A stretch of DNA of 21,058 nt from Syntrophaceae bacterium UBA6078 (GCA_002428735.1 DIXO01000082.1:1-21058), one strand, 5' to 3'. Positions 6,311-14,419 are shown, counted from the stretch's first letter. The notes: generated by a model from the letters alone, not told the origin. Numbers and translations: made by a program.

Positions 6311-7309
6311 ATGAGAACTGCAACTGACGCCGCGATATATCGCCCGGACCTGGGGGTCGCGGTCATGGAATACCTGGAAGGGGACACCATGGGGTTCATC
6401 GGCCTGGAGGTCATGCCCCTTTTCCCGACCTCGAAACAGTCCGCAACATACCCCGTAATCCCCAAGGAAGCCCTGCTGAACGCTCCTGACGTGTCCCGCG
6501 CACCGCGTGGCAAGTATAACCGGGGCGATTGGGAGTACGAACGGGGCAAGTTCTCCACGTCTGAAAAGGGGTGGGAAGAGCCTATCGATGACTCGGAACG
6601 GAGCCTGTTCGATCAAGAGGCCCCCGGCATGTCGGATTTCATCGCCACGAAGCGGGCCATGAATCACATCCTGCGCGGCCAGGAAAAGAGGATCGCTGAC
6701 AAGATCTTCAACGCATCAGCGTTCTCGGCCCATGCCGTGGGGGTTGAGTGGAATACGGGAGAGACGGCAACGCCGATATCTGACGTGAACGACGGGCGGA
6801 GCGCCTTTCGTACTCAATGCGGCCTGCTCCCTGATGCCCTGGTCATTTCGTACACCACGTACCAGGACCTGAAGGAATGTGACCAGATTGTCAACCGTCT
6901 GAAGTACACTTTCCCCGGAATCGATATCAATCGAATGACCAGCGATCAACTGGCCGCTGTGTTCGATGTCCCCCGTGTTCTCATCGGCGGGAGCATTTAC
7001 AATTCGGCCAAGAAAAAGAAGGCTGCGACCATTGCGGACTTTTGGGACAAAGAGTACGCGGCCCTGGTGAAGATCGGCAGTGGCATGGATCTTACCCAGC
7101 CGTGTGTCGGTCGGACCTTCCTCTGGACTGAGGACAGCAAGGAAAACGCTATCGTCGAGGAGTACCGCGAAGAGAACATCAGAAGCGACGTGTTCCGGGT
7201 CCGTCACAATGTCGATGAGGCGTACATGCGCTCCTATGACGATTCAGGGACCGTAGTCAGTGATATCGCTGACGCCTGCATGTACCTCTTCAGCAACATT
7301 CATACGTAA
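6311..7309 (+). CDS. Major capsid protein (lambda gpE-like / HK97 fold)
   Basis: This is the 332-residue main shell subunit, identified from its position after the decoration gene, its size, and sequence features of gpE-type capsid proteins. These are YRPDLGVAVMEYLEGD (residues 10-25), a stretch including GKYNRGDWEYERGKF (E-loop-like, about residues 66-80), DFIATKRAMNHILRGQEKRIADKIF (read as two adjoining blocks, the long helix), and the C-terminal VEEYREENIRSDVFRVRH. No N-terminal scaffold extension is seen, consistent with the separate scaffold encoded upstream. AAGGAGGT (6296-6303) precedes the ATG, again a very strong signal fitting high expression. Confidence 0.88.
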   Translation: MRTATDAAIYRPDLGVAVMEYLEGDTMGFIGLEVMPLFPTSKQSATYPVIPKEALLNAPDVSRAPRGKYNRGDWEYERGKFSTSEKGWEEPIDDSERSLFDQEAPGMSDFIATKRAMNHILRGQEKRIADKIFNASAFSAHAVGVEWNTGETATPISDVNDGRSAFRTQCGLLPDALVISYTTYQDLKECDQIVNRLKYTFPGIDINRMTSDQLAAVFDVPRVLIGGSIYNSAKKKKAATIADFWDKEYAALVKIGSGMDLTQPCVGRTFLWTEDSKENAIVEEYREENIRSDVFRVRHNVDEAYMRSYDDSGTVVSDIADACMYLFSNIHT

Positions 7310-7318
7310 GGGGTAGCG

Positions 7319-7642
7319 ATGTCCGATGTGTTCACCACAGCCCTCCGCGCTATTCTGGACGGCCTCTATGGACAGTCTGACAGTGTCCAGGAGGCCGTTT
7401 ACACCCCACAGGGAGGGGACCCGATACTGTGGAGAGTTTTCTATGAAGAAAACACGGTCATGCAACCTTCGGCCTATTCGGCGGAGGTCTGGGCCTTGGG
7501 GAGAACCGTCAAGGGGATCCTTGAAGACCTGGGGGTGAATCCGCAACGGGGGGACTCAATCCTGGTGAAAGGATGCACGTACACCGTGAAAGAGTCTATT
7601 TCGGAGAACAATGGTCGGGCAGTGAGGCTGGTAATATCGTGA
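7319..7642 (+). CDS. Head-tail joining protein (gpFII-type position)
   Basis: A 107-residue protein containing GDPILWRVFYEENTV, GILEDLGVNPQRGDSILVKG and CTYTVKESISENNGRAVRL. The small beta-barrel pattern with a helical start resembles lambda gpFII-type head-tail attachment proteins, which bind the completed head and provide the tail docking surface. It sits between the major capsid gene and the minor tail Z gene, the expected place. GGGGTAGCG before the ATG is a modest ribosome binding site. The stop overlaps the next gene's GTG (GTGA). Confidence 0.65.
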   Translation: MSDVFTTALRAILDGLYGQSDSVQEAVYTPQGGDPILWRVFYEENTVMQPSAYSAEVWALGRTVKGILEDLGVNPQRGDSILVKGCTYTVKESISENNGRAVRLVIS

Positions 7643-8208
7643 AGTTCAATGTCGAGATTAATCAGGGAGACCTTAACAGGGTATGCCTGCTTCTTTCGAC
7701 GGTGAAGGGAGGGGCCGCGAAGGTAACGGCCAGGGCAATTAACCGGACCCTGACCGGGGTAAAAACGGACGCTTCTTCGGAAATCAGGTCTGTTGTGACT
7801 GCTACAAAAAAGTATGTGGACAGGACCTTCAAGATTCAAAAGGCTTCAAGTGCGAGGTTGCAAGGGGCGATCAGCAGCACCGGTTCGCCTCTGCCCCTGG
7901 CTTCCTTCTCTACCAGACAGACGAAAAAGGGGGCATCCGTTCAGGTCAGAAAAGACCGGCCCCGGAAAGTGGTTCCCCATTCCTTCCACGCTATCATGAA
8001 AAGCGGTCACAAGGGAGTTTTCTGGAGGGAGAAGGTGGGGGGCAGGATGGTTGGGCGGCTTCCGATACGTGAGCTTTACGGACCCCGGGTTCCTGACATC
8101 TTTTCAAACGAGCCGGTTATGAAAGTGGTCTTTGCGAAAGCGAACGAGAGAATGACCAAGAACCTGTCCCATGAAATCGATTACGAACTGCTGAGGCCGA
8201 AGACATGA
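7639..8208 (+). CDS. Minor tail protein Z family
   Basis: A 189-residue basic protein from GTG 7639. GpZ-like proteins act at the head-proximal end of the tail and are needed for correct DNA positioning and infectivity. Family-like features are the N-terminal KFNVEINQGDLNRV followed by GGAAKVTARAINRTLTGVKTDASSEIR, a region of basic beta strands (KKGASVQVRKDRPRKV), the GVFWREKVGG segment, PIRELYGPRVPDIFSNEPV, and a terminal helix. The GTG start forms a GTGA overlap with the preceding stop; the ATG at 7573 lies well inside the previous gene and adds unrelated residues. It overlaps the next gene by 4 bases. Confidence 0.8.
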   Translation: MKFNVEINQGDLNRVCLLLSTVKGGAAKVTARAINRTLTGVKTDASSEIRSVVTATKKYVDRTFKIQKASSARLQGAISSTGSPLPLASFSTRQTKKGASVQVRKDRPRKVVPHSFHAIMKSGHKGVFWREKVGGRMVGRLPIRELYGPRVPDIFSNEPVMKVVFAKANERMTKNLSHEIDYELLRPKT

Positions 8209-8726
8209 GCGAGGTTCTAGGAAGCGTTACCGGTCAAATCGTAACAAGCCTGTCGGCAGAGGTTGAAACGAATGCTACGATCCGGGAGTTGATCATACGT
8301 CAGATCATGGCTCGACTGGAAACGATCCGGACAGCCGCCGGGTACAACACGGACATCGGATCAAACGTCCAGCGGGTACGCCGCTCGCTCGATCCAAACG
8401 AACTCCCGGGTTGTGTCCTCTGGCCGCTTCCCGAAGTGGCTGAACAGTTATACGGAAAAGCGAGATGTTCCATGCCGGTCAAGGTCACGGTCTTTGCCGA
8501 GTTTGGCTCCGCGAATCCGTCCGTGGTCTCAGAGAAGATCCTGGGGGACCTCATTAAGTGCCTGGCTTCTCCGTCCTGGATCCGGGACCCGGAGTATATG
8601 TCAGACCTCGCGTATAGCGGGGGCGGGTCTGATGAGTACCCCGATGAGGGGGAAGCCGTCGTCGGGACGCACGCAGATTTTACCGTTGTGTACGAGACGG
8701 AAAACGGCGACCCGTACAGCCAATAA
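8205..8726 (+). CDS. Tail terminator / completion protein (gpU-like)
   Basis: A 173-residue protein following gene Z, the position of lambda U. gpU-type proteins cap the tail tube at its final length and dock it to the head. The sequence begins with a long helix (RELIIRQIMARLETIRTAAG), then alternates beta segments such as PVKVTVFAEFGSAN and ADFTVVYETENGDPYSQ with a helix (SEKILGDLIKCLA), matching the alpha/beta layout of tail terminators. Start ATG 8205 overlaps the preceding TGA. The assignment rests on order and fold pattern, not on a diagnostic motif. Confidence 0.6.
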   Translation: MSEVLGSVTGQIVTSLSAEVETNATIRELIIRQIMARLETIRTAAGYNTDIGSNVQRVRRSLDPNELPGCVLWPLPEVAEQLYGKARCSMPVKVTVFAEFGSANPSVVSEKILGDLIKCLASPSWIRDPEYMSDLAYSGGGSDEYPDEGEAVVGTHADFTVVYETENGDPYSQ

Positions 8727-8752
8727 AAAGACAACAGAGGAGGTAACAAGCA

Positions 8753-9772
8753 ATGCCTACTGCAAAAAATGCAAAGTTACAGATTGAGGGTGGGAGGACA
8801 TACAAAGCCTTCGCGGCAATGACAGACTCGGGCGACAATACCGTCTTCACGATATCGGGGGGGACTGTCTTTTCCGGTAAATCGGCGTGTGAGCCGGTTG
8901 TAAGGCCGGACGGGATCGCAACCGGGAGGGACGTTCTTTCGCCTCATGCAGATGTCGATAAGGTGACTATAGCGGCCTTCACCTGCCACCTGGCCGGGGT
9001 CCTGAAGGAGATATCCGCAACCACGGCATCGATCACCAGACCGACTGGAGACGTGGCGCATGTCACCTCTATCACGGTGAGCGACGCGGGTGCTATTGCC
9101 GTGGTCGAGGGAACGGACGGGACTGGAGCGACATTCTCAGAGGACCGAGGCGATACCGGGGGACCTCCCTATATCCCGGTTGGGAGTATCGAAATCGGAC
9201 AGATCCGTGTAACGGCGAACGCCCCGGCGGTTATTGAGGCAGCCGAAATCTTTCAGACAGTCGGACAGCATGTCGAGCGAAGCGATTATCCGGTTTTCAC
9301 GGTGAGCAACCTGGGAGACGGACTTTCCGCTTCCGCGGCGGCCAAGAAGAACGCCTATGTCGAATTTGCTTCCGCGCTCCCTAAATCACATACCGCTGAT
9401 ATCGTGAAGGGCGTCTATATCCAGTACAACGCCCCCACGTTCCAGAGCCTCGGGAGGGTTCTTGACTTTGTTCCCTGCGAGTTCTCGCATAGCGTTTCAT
9501 CGAAGGAATACTACCGGGGATCGATCGCCTCCGTTTCCGAAAGCATCGGCCAGGGGTCATATACCGCCCTGATGAACGACAACATTCAAGACCTTCTCGT
9601 TACCGAAAAGAACGAGATCCTGACACACAAGTTTTTCCCCGATGAGAACAAGGCCGCCTATATCCTTACCCAGGGGAAAGTGGGCTTAAAGCGGTCCTTC
9701 CCGGTGGCAGATCAGATTCAGGCTGCGGTGACTCTGTCCGCTGAGAGCCAGAGCGTCGAATTCGGCAGTTAA
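8753..9772 (+). CDS. Major tail tube protein (gpV-like position)
   Basis: A 339-residue, beta-rich protein between the tail terminator and the tail assembly chaperone, the usual site of the tail tube subunit. AGAGGAGGTAAC just before the ATG is one of the strongest ribosome binding sites in the window, fitting a high-copy virion component. Segments such as VDKVTIAAFTCHLAGVLKE, VGSIEIGQIRVTANAP, IVKGVYIQYNAPTFQSLGR and GQGSYTALMNDNIQDLLV are consistent with a tail-tube beta barrel. It is longer than lambda gpV (246 residues), so an inserted or extra domain is likely (residues ~85-140, Thr/Gly/Ala-rich). No sheath gene is present, so the tail is probably non-contractile. Confidence 0.7.
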   Translation: MPTAKNAKLQIEGGRTYKAFAAMTDSGDNTVFTISGGTVFSGKSACEPVVRPDGIATGRDVLSPHADVDKVTIAAFTCHLAGVLKEISATTASITRPTGDVAHVTSITVSDAGAIAVVEGTDGTGATFSEDRGDTGGPPYIPVGSIEIGQIRVTANAPAVIEAAEIFQTVGQHVERSDYPVFTVSNLGDGLSASAAAKKNAYVEFASALPKSHTADIVKGVYIQYNAPTFQSLGRVLDFVPCEFSHSVSSKEYYRGSIASVSESIGQGSYTALMNDNIQDLLVTEKNEILTHKFFPDENKAAYILTQGKVGLKRSFPVADQIQAAVTLSAESQSVEFGS

Positions 9773-9782
9773 GGGGGAGACG

Positions 9783-10217
9783 ATGGGGTTTGATGTCGAG
9801 AAGTTCCAGCAGGCTTCTTTCGCATTCAGGGAGGAGACCATCCCGGTCCCGGAGCTGAAGGATTTTTTTGGAGAAGGGGAAGAACCCGTTTGGAAGGTGC
9901 GGAACCTTACCGGATTTGAGGTATTCGTGGCGAACGAGGCCATGGAGCGAAACCGGCGAAGGAATGAGATCATGGAAGGTCTTATGTCCCAGGACCGGAA
10001 AGAGGTTGTCGCGGCTGTCAAGGAGCTGGCTGGGTACACGGATAAGGCCCCCGATGAATACGTGAGGCGCCTGGAAGTGTTTCGGATGGGGTCCGTGGAA
10101 CCGGAGATCTCAAAGGAAATTGCCGTCAGGATCGCTGACACCTTTTCGACTACCTTCACGCACCTGACGAACCGGATCCTTATACTGACGGGGCTGGGAA
10201 AAGAGCCGGGAAAATAA
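9783..10217 (+). CDS. Tail assembly chaperone (gpG-like)
   Basis: A 144-residue helical, charged protein (KVRNLTGFEVFVANEAMERN, EVVAAVKELAGYTDKAPDEY, EISKEIAVRIADTFSTTF) located between tail tube and tape measure genes. gpG-type chaperones coat the tape measure protein and recruit tube subunits. The gene ends GGA AAA TAA, which forms a slippery heptamer with the preceding G, so a fraction of ribosomes should continue into the -1 frame (see 10208-10384). Ribosome binding site AGGGGGAGACG precedes the ATG. Confidence 0.8.
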   Translation: MGFDVEKFQQASFAFREETIPVPELKDFFGEGEEPVWKVRNLTGFEVFVANEAMERNRRRNEIMEGLMSQDRKEVVAAVKELAGYTDKAPDEYVRRLEVFRMGSVEPEISKEIAVRIADTFSTTFTHLTNRILILTGLGKEPGK

Positions 10218-10384
10218 CGCGCCTGTGGCAGAGGCCCGATGTCCGGGCGTCTCTCGCTCTCTGCAAACAGCACGGGCGCTTTTTGTACGAGGCGAGGGCT
10301 GATCTTTTTCCACAAGGCTTCTTAACACCTGACGAGATTGATCTGTGGAGCCGCTACTACGAAAGTCTGGGGGCTGAGCGATGA
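9783..10384 (+). CDS. Frameshifted tail assembly chaperone gpGT-like fusion
   Basis: A -1 slip at 10208-10214 joins the 144-residue G-like protein to 56 further residues in the overlapping frame (10214-10384), giving about 200 residues. The T part reads ITRLWQRPDVRASL, then FLYEARADLFPQGF and DEIDLWSRYYESLG. It has no start codon or ribosome binding site of its own and is open exactly from the slippery site to TGA 10382-10384. This is the standard arrangement in long-tailed phages: G and GT are made in a fixed ratio, and the T part binds the tail tube subunit. The stop overlaps the next gene (ATGA). Confidence 0.82.
10208..10214 (+). other. Programmed -1 ribosomal frameshift site GGGAAAA
   Basis: In the zero frame the codons are GGA AAA TAA, preceded by G. 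G GGA AAA fits the X XXY YYZ rule; the lambda G/T site is the closely related GGGAAAG. Slippage gives GGG AAA ATA ACG and bypasses the TAA at 10215-10217. A 5-bp hairpin, GCCCG/CGGGC (10234-10248), lies about 20 bases downstream, farther than most stimulatory structures. Confidence 0.85.
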
Positions 10385-10587
10385 ACACTGGTTTTATGGT
10401 GGTTACTGAAAGGGATTGGGAAAAAGCAACGCCCGAACAACGCGACTGGTACATATTTAACACCCTCCAGAGCCTTAACGAGCGATTGAAGAAGCTGGAG
10501 AAGCAAACTTTCTTTTTCAGGGTGTGCGCGTTTGCCGGAGGCGTGATTGGTGGTGCAGTCGCAGCCCTGGGAATAAAGCTGACATAA
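10381..10587 (+). CDS. Small membrane protein, holin-like (XhlA-type layout)
   Basis: A 68-residue protein. Residues 8-45 are polar and helical (ERDWEKATPEQRDWYIFNTL, then SLNERLKKLEKQ), and residues 46-66 form one hydrophobic segment (FFFRVCAFAGGVIGGAVAALG). An N-terminal amphipathic helix followed by a single C-terminal membrane segment is the layout of XhlA/holin-accessory proteins. It directly precedes an endolysin gene, which supports a role in releasing or activating the endolysin at the inner membrane. Sequence alone cannot distinguish a true holin from a small tail-associated membrane protein. Confidence 0.55.
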   Translation: MNTGFMVVTERDWEKATPEQRDWYIFNTLQSLNERLKKLEKQTFFFRVCAFAGGVIGGAVAALGIKLT

Positions 10588-10600
10588 AAGGAGGCTCCTG

Positions 10601-11143
10601 ATGTCAAAGAAAGCAAAGCAAGCAGACCGCGACAAATACTTTGATGCGGCCTTCGCCGCCCTGATGGATAACGAGGGGGGGTATGCCAATGACCCCGATG
10701 ATCCGGGAGGAGAAACGAAGTACGGGATATCTCAGAAGTCATACCCGGACCTTGACATTGCCGCTCTCACTGAAGAGGACGTTAAGGCCATATACCGGAA
10801 GGACTTTTGGGACGCGCTTTCCTTGTCGGAGGTTACGACCCCTGACATTGCCGGGGAGGTATTCGACACGGCAGTCAATATGGGGAAACGTACCGCGGCG
10901 GTGATCGCGCAGAAGGCTCTCAAGTACCTGGGCGAGGACCTGAAGGTTGACGGGATAATTGGACCGAAGACCCTGGCCGCGCTCAATCGGTGGGGGGAGC
11001 AGGACCCCCGCGCCCTGTTCGTCTGTCTCAATGGCTTTCAGTTCATAGAGTACACGGCGATTATCAATTCAAAACCGGCGCTCGAACAATATGGCCGTGG
11101 ATGGACGCGGCGCATACAGGAATACCGGGGGGTGAAGCTATGA
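10601..11143 (+). CDS. Endolysin: GH108 family muramidase with C-terminal PG-binding domain
   Basis: It cleaves peptidoglycan glycan strands. The N-terminal GH108 domain shows FAALMDNEGGYANDPDDPGG, with the catalytic Glu at residue 25 in the family motif N-E-G-G-Y, followed by TKYGISQKSYP. Residues about 60-90 hold the YRKDFWDAL segment. The C-terminal part (VDGIIGPKTLAALN and onward) matches the PG_binding_3 domain usually fused to it. Total length of 180 residues is typical. No signal peptide is visible, so export should need a holin, and the preceding 68-residue membrane protein could fill that role. AAAGGAGGC precedes the ATG. The gene lies between the tail chaperone and the tape measure genes, an unusual place for lysis genes. 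Confidence 0.92.
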   Translation: MSKKAKQADRDKYFDAAFAALMDNEGGYANDPDDPGGETKYGISQKSYPDLDIAALTEEDVKAIYRKDFWDALSLSEVTTPDIAGEVFDTAVNMGKRTAAVIAQKALKYLGEDLKVDGIIGPKTLAALNRWGEQDPRALFVCLNGFQFIEYTAIINSKPALEQYGRGWTRRIQEYRGVKL

Positions 11144-11649
11144 TCAGCCTCCAGCCGGGGGATGTCTTCTGTACCAGAAATCCTATGGCCCTGGGTCGGG
11201 TGATCTGCTTTGTGCAGAAGATTCATGCCTCGGATAACCAGGCGGAGTACAGTCATTCCGGCGTAATCCTGGACAAGGGCGGCACGACCTTTGAGGCCCT
11301 GTGGACAAATAAGCGCCAGAACCTTTTCCGTGCCTACCAGGGTAAAAAGGTCCTGATCGGGCGTCATGACAAGATGACCCCAGAAGCGTTTCAAGCGGGA
11401 TGGGAAAGGATCAAACATCATGAAGGCCACTGGTATGCCGGTCACCGGATTGCTTTCTTCCTGATACCCTTTGTTGCGAAGTACCTCAATGTCGGCCTCG
11501 GTGTCTGCTCGGAGCTGACTGCCAAGTTTATCACCGGATCGCTCATTATCCCTGGTTTCTACTGGAAGGGGAAAAATCCGGACCACATCGCGGACATGAT
11601 CCATCGATGGAAAGGGTGGCATGTCGTGTATGAGGGTGTCCTGAAATAA
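11140..11649 (+). CDS. YiiX/YebB-like permuted papain-fold cysteine hydrolase
   Basis: A 169-residue protein with the circularly permuted NlpC/P60-like pattern: an early His in YSHSGVILDKG (His39), and a later Cys in GLGVCSELTAKF (Cys123), which would be the nucleophile. It opens with LQPGDVFCTRN, the usual PGD motif of this family. Homologues are amidases or peptidases acting on peptidoglycan peptides or lipidated substrates. Next to a holin-like protein and a muramidase, a second cell-wall enzyme for lysis is plausible; an alternative is a virion-associated hydrolase used at infection, because the tape measure gene follows directly. ATG 11140 overlaps the endolysin stop, which fits tight coupling; the longer frame from 10990 runs through the endolysin gene and is unlikely. 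A hydrophobic stretch (IAFFLIPFVAKYL) lies at residues 104-116. Confidence 0.75.
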   Translation: MISLQPGDVFCTRNPMALGRVICFVQKIHASDNQAEYSHSGVILDKGGTTFEALWTNKRQNLFRAYQGKKVLIGRHDKMTPEAFQAGWERIKHHEGHWYAGHRIAFFLIPFVAKYLNVGLGVCSELTAKFITGSLIIPGFYWKGKNPDHIADMIHRWKGWHVVYEGVLK

Positions 11650-11664
11650 AAAGGGGGAGCAGTG

Positions 11665-14052
11665 GTGTCTGATGCCGAAAGGGTAGTATCAATCATCTTT
11701 AACGGCGTGGATAACGTCTCCTCCGTGTCCGGGAAGATCGGCTCGCAACTGTCAGCGATCGGGAATGTAGTCGAGGGAGTGGCCCACCCTTTCGCCGTCC
11801 TGGGAGAGAACATCCTTAAAACCGAAGCCGCCCTTGTCGCCCTTGCGGCTGGGGGACTGGTTTACGCAATCAGCAAATCCATTGACTTTGAATCAGCGTC
11901 GATCGAACTCCTGAAGGTCCTGGGCGACGAATCAGACCGCCTTGACGAAGCTAAACAAAAGGCCCTTGAGTTGTCCGATGCCTATGGCGTGAGCGGCACG
12001 GCCATTCTCGGAGCAATGGCAAATTTCAAGCAGGCGGGGTTCGACCTGGACGGGGCCATGACGCTCGCGGCGAACGCCCTAGACCTGGTCATTGCCGGGG
12101 ACCTGGAGGCGGCGGAAGCAAGCGAGATCCTGGTTGCGGCACTGAAGGGGTTCAAGGCCCCCGCTGAAGACGCAACGCGGCTGACTGACATCCTGAACGA
12201 GGTATCGAACAATTACGCAACCAACGTCCGGGAGCTTGGCGTTGGTATGGCCGCTATCTCCCCGATAGCCCGAACCATGGGCTTTTCGATGGAAGAAACG
12301 GCTGGTCTTGTCACCCCTATCATTGAGGTCTTTCGTTCCGGCGATCAGGCCGCGGTTGCCCTGAAAACCGGACTCCTGAAGCTGGTTGATGATGCGATGC
12401 CGGTCCGTAATGCTCTCGCTTCTATAGGGGTATCACAGACAGAGGCAAACGGCGCCCTGCGATCCGGGAAAGACATCCTTTTCGACGTGGCGACCGCTTT
12501 CCAAGGGTTAGAGCAGAACCAGAAACTTTTTGTAACGTCACAGCTTGTGGGTATCCACCAGGCCGGAAGGATGGTCGAGGTCTTCGACGCCCTGAGCAAG
12601 ACAACGGAGATCACGGCAGCCGCCATGAAGGCTACCGGATCTGCGGCGCAGGAAGTTAAGATACGGCTCGAAAGTGCTGAAGTTGCGGTCGATCGGTTCA
12701 AGGTTGGTTTTGAGAACCTGGGAATAGCAATCGGAAACGAATTCTTGCTGGCGGCGAAGGAAGCGGTCGAAGGCGGGACCGACATAGAAAAGGCCCTGGC
12801 AGACATCGTAAGGGATGGGACATTTTCCCCTGTCTTTGACAAGCTGAGAGCCTTCGGGGAAGACGTGGGGGAATACCTCCACGCGGTAGCAATAGCGATG
12901 CCGGAGGCCTTTGAGCAGGTCGATTTTGACGAACTCTTGGACTCGCTTGGAAACCTGGGGGAGTCGTTCAGGCGTATTTATGAATCGATCTTTGGCGACC
13001 TGGACCTGACGAAACCAGGGGATCTTGCTCAAGCGATCCAGAAGGTTGTCGATACGATCACCACCCTTACCAATGTCACGTCCGGCATCGTTGAAGAAGT
13101 TTCTCCCCTGATCGAAATGTTTGTCAATCTGACAGAGGGGGTCAACTCCTGGGACGCTGATACCCAAAAGGCCATGGGGAACCGGTTGGCCGATGCGATG
13201 ATCATCGATAAATATGGAGCGGCGGTTGGCAGCGCCGCCGTGTTCCTTGCTACGCTGGGGAACAGCGCTGAAAACGTCGATGAGATCCTGACCGACATAA
13301 ACATCCTGGGTGATCCCTTTGCGGCCTTAACCTACGGGGCGGAGGACGCAACGAAAGCAATCGAAAGAGTCCCTTCTGCCGTTGGAGACGCACACGCCGC
13401 ACTCGCGGACATGCCCCCTGTGGAGATTGTGGATACTAAAAAGACCGAAACGGATATGGGGGAGCTGTGGGATGTCGTCAAAGGGGCCTGTGATGAGATC
13501 AATGCGAACCTGAAGGCCGACGGGGGCGCGAAGGTTCCGGCCACGGTCGATGAGGAGTCCGTAAAGGTGGCGAAACGGACCCTGGAAGAAACGCTCCCGA
13601 AAACGCACGAGCTTGATGTCAGGATCAAGCAGGAACTCGTCAGGGCGCAAACCGAAATAACCACGGCAACCATTAGGGCCGAAACGGAAAAGTGGAAGTC
13701 CATGTTCGAGTCCGTCAACGTCGGGATCGAAAGCACCGGTGACACGCTTCAGTCTTTTTGGAGCACGCTCGCCGGTGGAGATCTCTCCTTGGCTCAGCAG
13801 ATGAACCTGGAAAGCTATATGCGAAAAGAAGATGACAGGAGACGGGAAGAGTTTGAGCTTCAGAAGAGGCTCAGCGAACAACAGATTACGTTGAATCGGT
13901 TGAAGGTCGAGTCACTGGAGCGGGGGGACGCCTTGATAACGGTTGAAGGGTCCGGTCTGCAACCGCACCTTGAAGCCTTCATGTGGGAGATCCTGGAGGC
14001 GATACAAATCAGGGCGAACGCAACCGGGGCCGAGTTCTTGTTGGGGGTTTAA
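11665..14052 (+). CDS. Tail tape measure protein
   Basis: The tape measure protein sets tail length and is ejected ahead of the DNA. About 795 residues from GTG 11665. The first ~400 residues match the TP901-type tape measure core: FESASIELLKVLGDESDRL, SDAYGVSGTAILGAMANFKQ, ILNEVSNNYATNVRELGVG and MGFSMEETAGLVTPIIEVF. A hydrophobic segment (ALVALAAGGLVYAI) lies near residue 55. The C-terminal 200 residues are helical and charged, ending in a coiled-coil-like stretch (EDDRRREEFELQKRLSEQQ). At roughly 0.15 nm per residue the tail would be about 120 nm long. GTG 11665 is preferred to GTG 11662 because GGGGGAG at 11653-11659 is better spaced from it. Confidence 0.92.
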   Translation: MSDAERVVSIIFNGVDNVSSVSGKIGSQLSAIGNVVEGVAHPFAVLGENILKTEAALVALAAGGLVYAISKSIDFESASIELLKVLGDESDRLDEAKQKALELSDAYGVSGTAILGAMANFKQAGFDLDGAMTLAANALDLVIAGDLEAAEASEILVAALKGFKAPAEDATRLTDILNEVSNNYATNVRELGVGMAAISPIARTMGFSMEETAGLVTPIIEVFRSGDQAAVALKTGLLKLVDDAMPVRNALASIGVSQTEANGALRSGKDILFDVATAFQGLEQNQKLFVTSQLVGIHQAGRMVEVFDALSKTTEITAAAMKATGSAAQEVKIRLESAEVAVDRFKVGFENLGIAIGNEFLLAAKEAVEGGTDIEKALADIVRDGTFSPVFDKLRAFGEDVGEYLHAVAIAMPEAFEQVDFDELLDSLGNLGESFRRIYESIFGDLDLTKPGDLAQAIQKVVDTITTLTNVTSGIVEEVSPLIEMFVNLTEGVNSWDADTQKAMGNRLADAMIIDKYGAAVGSAAVFLATLGNSAENVDEILTDINILGDPFAALTYGAEDATKAIERVPSAVGDAHAALADMPPVEIVDTKKTETDMGELWDVVKGACDEINANLKADGGAKVPATVDEESVKVAKRTLEETLPKTHELDVRIKQELVRAQTEITTATIRAETEKWKSMFESVNVGIESTGDTLQSFWSTLAGGDLSLAQQMNLESYMRKEDDRRREEFELQKRLSEQQITLNRLKVESLERGDALITVEGSGLQPHLEAFMWEILEAIQIRANATGAEFLLGV

Positions 14053-14055
14053 TCC

Positions 14056-14406
14056 ATGCGTGAAATGATCGGCATATCTTCGCCGGTACTGGACAGCAAC
14101 GGGGCGGTCATGGTCCCTCTTCTCGCGGATTCAAAGACCAGGGACTTGTCGCGCCGGGTTTCCCGAACACAGACCCTTGACGGCGGTTGTGTCATTACGG
14201 ACGGCGGTTTCTCCCATGGAGATCGGACTTGGGAAATTGTGACGAAGTACGAGCAATCCCGATGGAATACGCTGGTTCACCTGGCGGAGGATTATTCCCT
14301 TGTCGTGATTGCTTCCGCCGAGGGCCTGTTCCTGGGAACGATAAGCCTTTTGGAGCCGGTCGATGAGACGATCCGGTTCCGTGTTTTGCTGAAAGAAAAA
14401 CTATAA
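14056..14406 (+). CDS. Tail protein of unknown function, distal-tail position
   Basis: A 116-residue protein directly after the tape measure gene, where lambda has gene M and other siphoviruses encode the distal tail protein. Beta-rich: MIGISSPVLDSNGAVMVPLL, GGCVITDGGFSHGDRTWEI, YSLVVIASAEGLFLGTISLL, TIRFRVLLKEKL. The GDRTWEI segment and regular strands resemble small tail-tip proteins that bind the end of the tube. I know no diagnostic motif, so the role is inferred from position. GGGGG lies upstream of the ATG. Confidence 0.55.
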   Translation: MREMIGISSPVLDSNGAVMVPLLADSKTRDLSRRVSRTQTLDGGCVITDGGFSHGDRTWEIVTKYEQSRWNTLVHLAEDYSLVVIASAEGLFLGTISLLEPVDETIRFRVLLKEKL

Positions 14407-14419
14407 AGGAGTGTGAACA

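Noticed and set aside
5719..6558. 279-codon open frame on the minus strand opposite the decoration and capsid genes
   Set aside because: Spans the intergenic ribosome binding region of two strongly supported genes and shows no domain; shadow frame.
8413..8787. 124-codon plus-strand frame overlapping the tail terminator and tail tube genes
   Set aside because: Ser/Arg/Thr-rich translation typical of a shifted frame, and it crosses the strong ribosome binding site of the tail tube gene.
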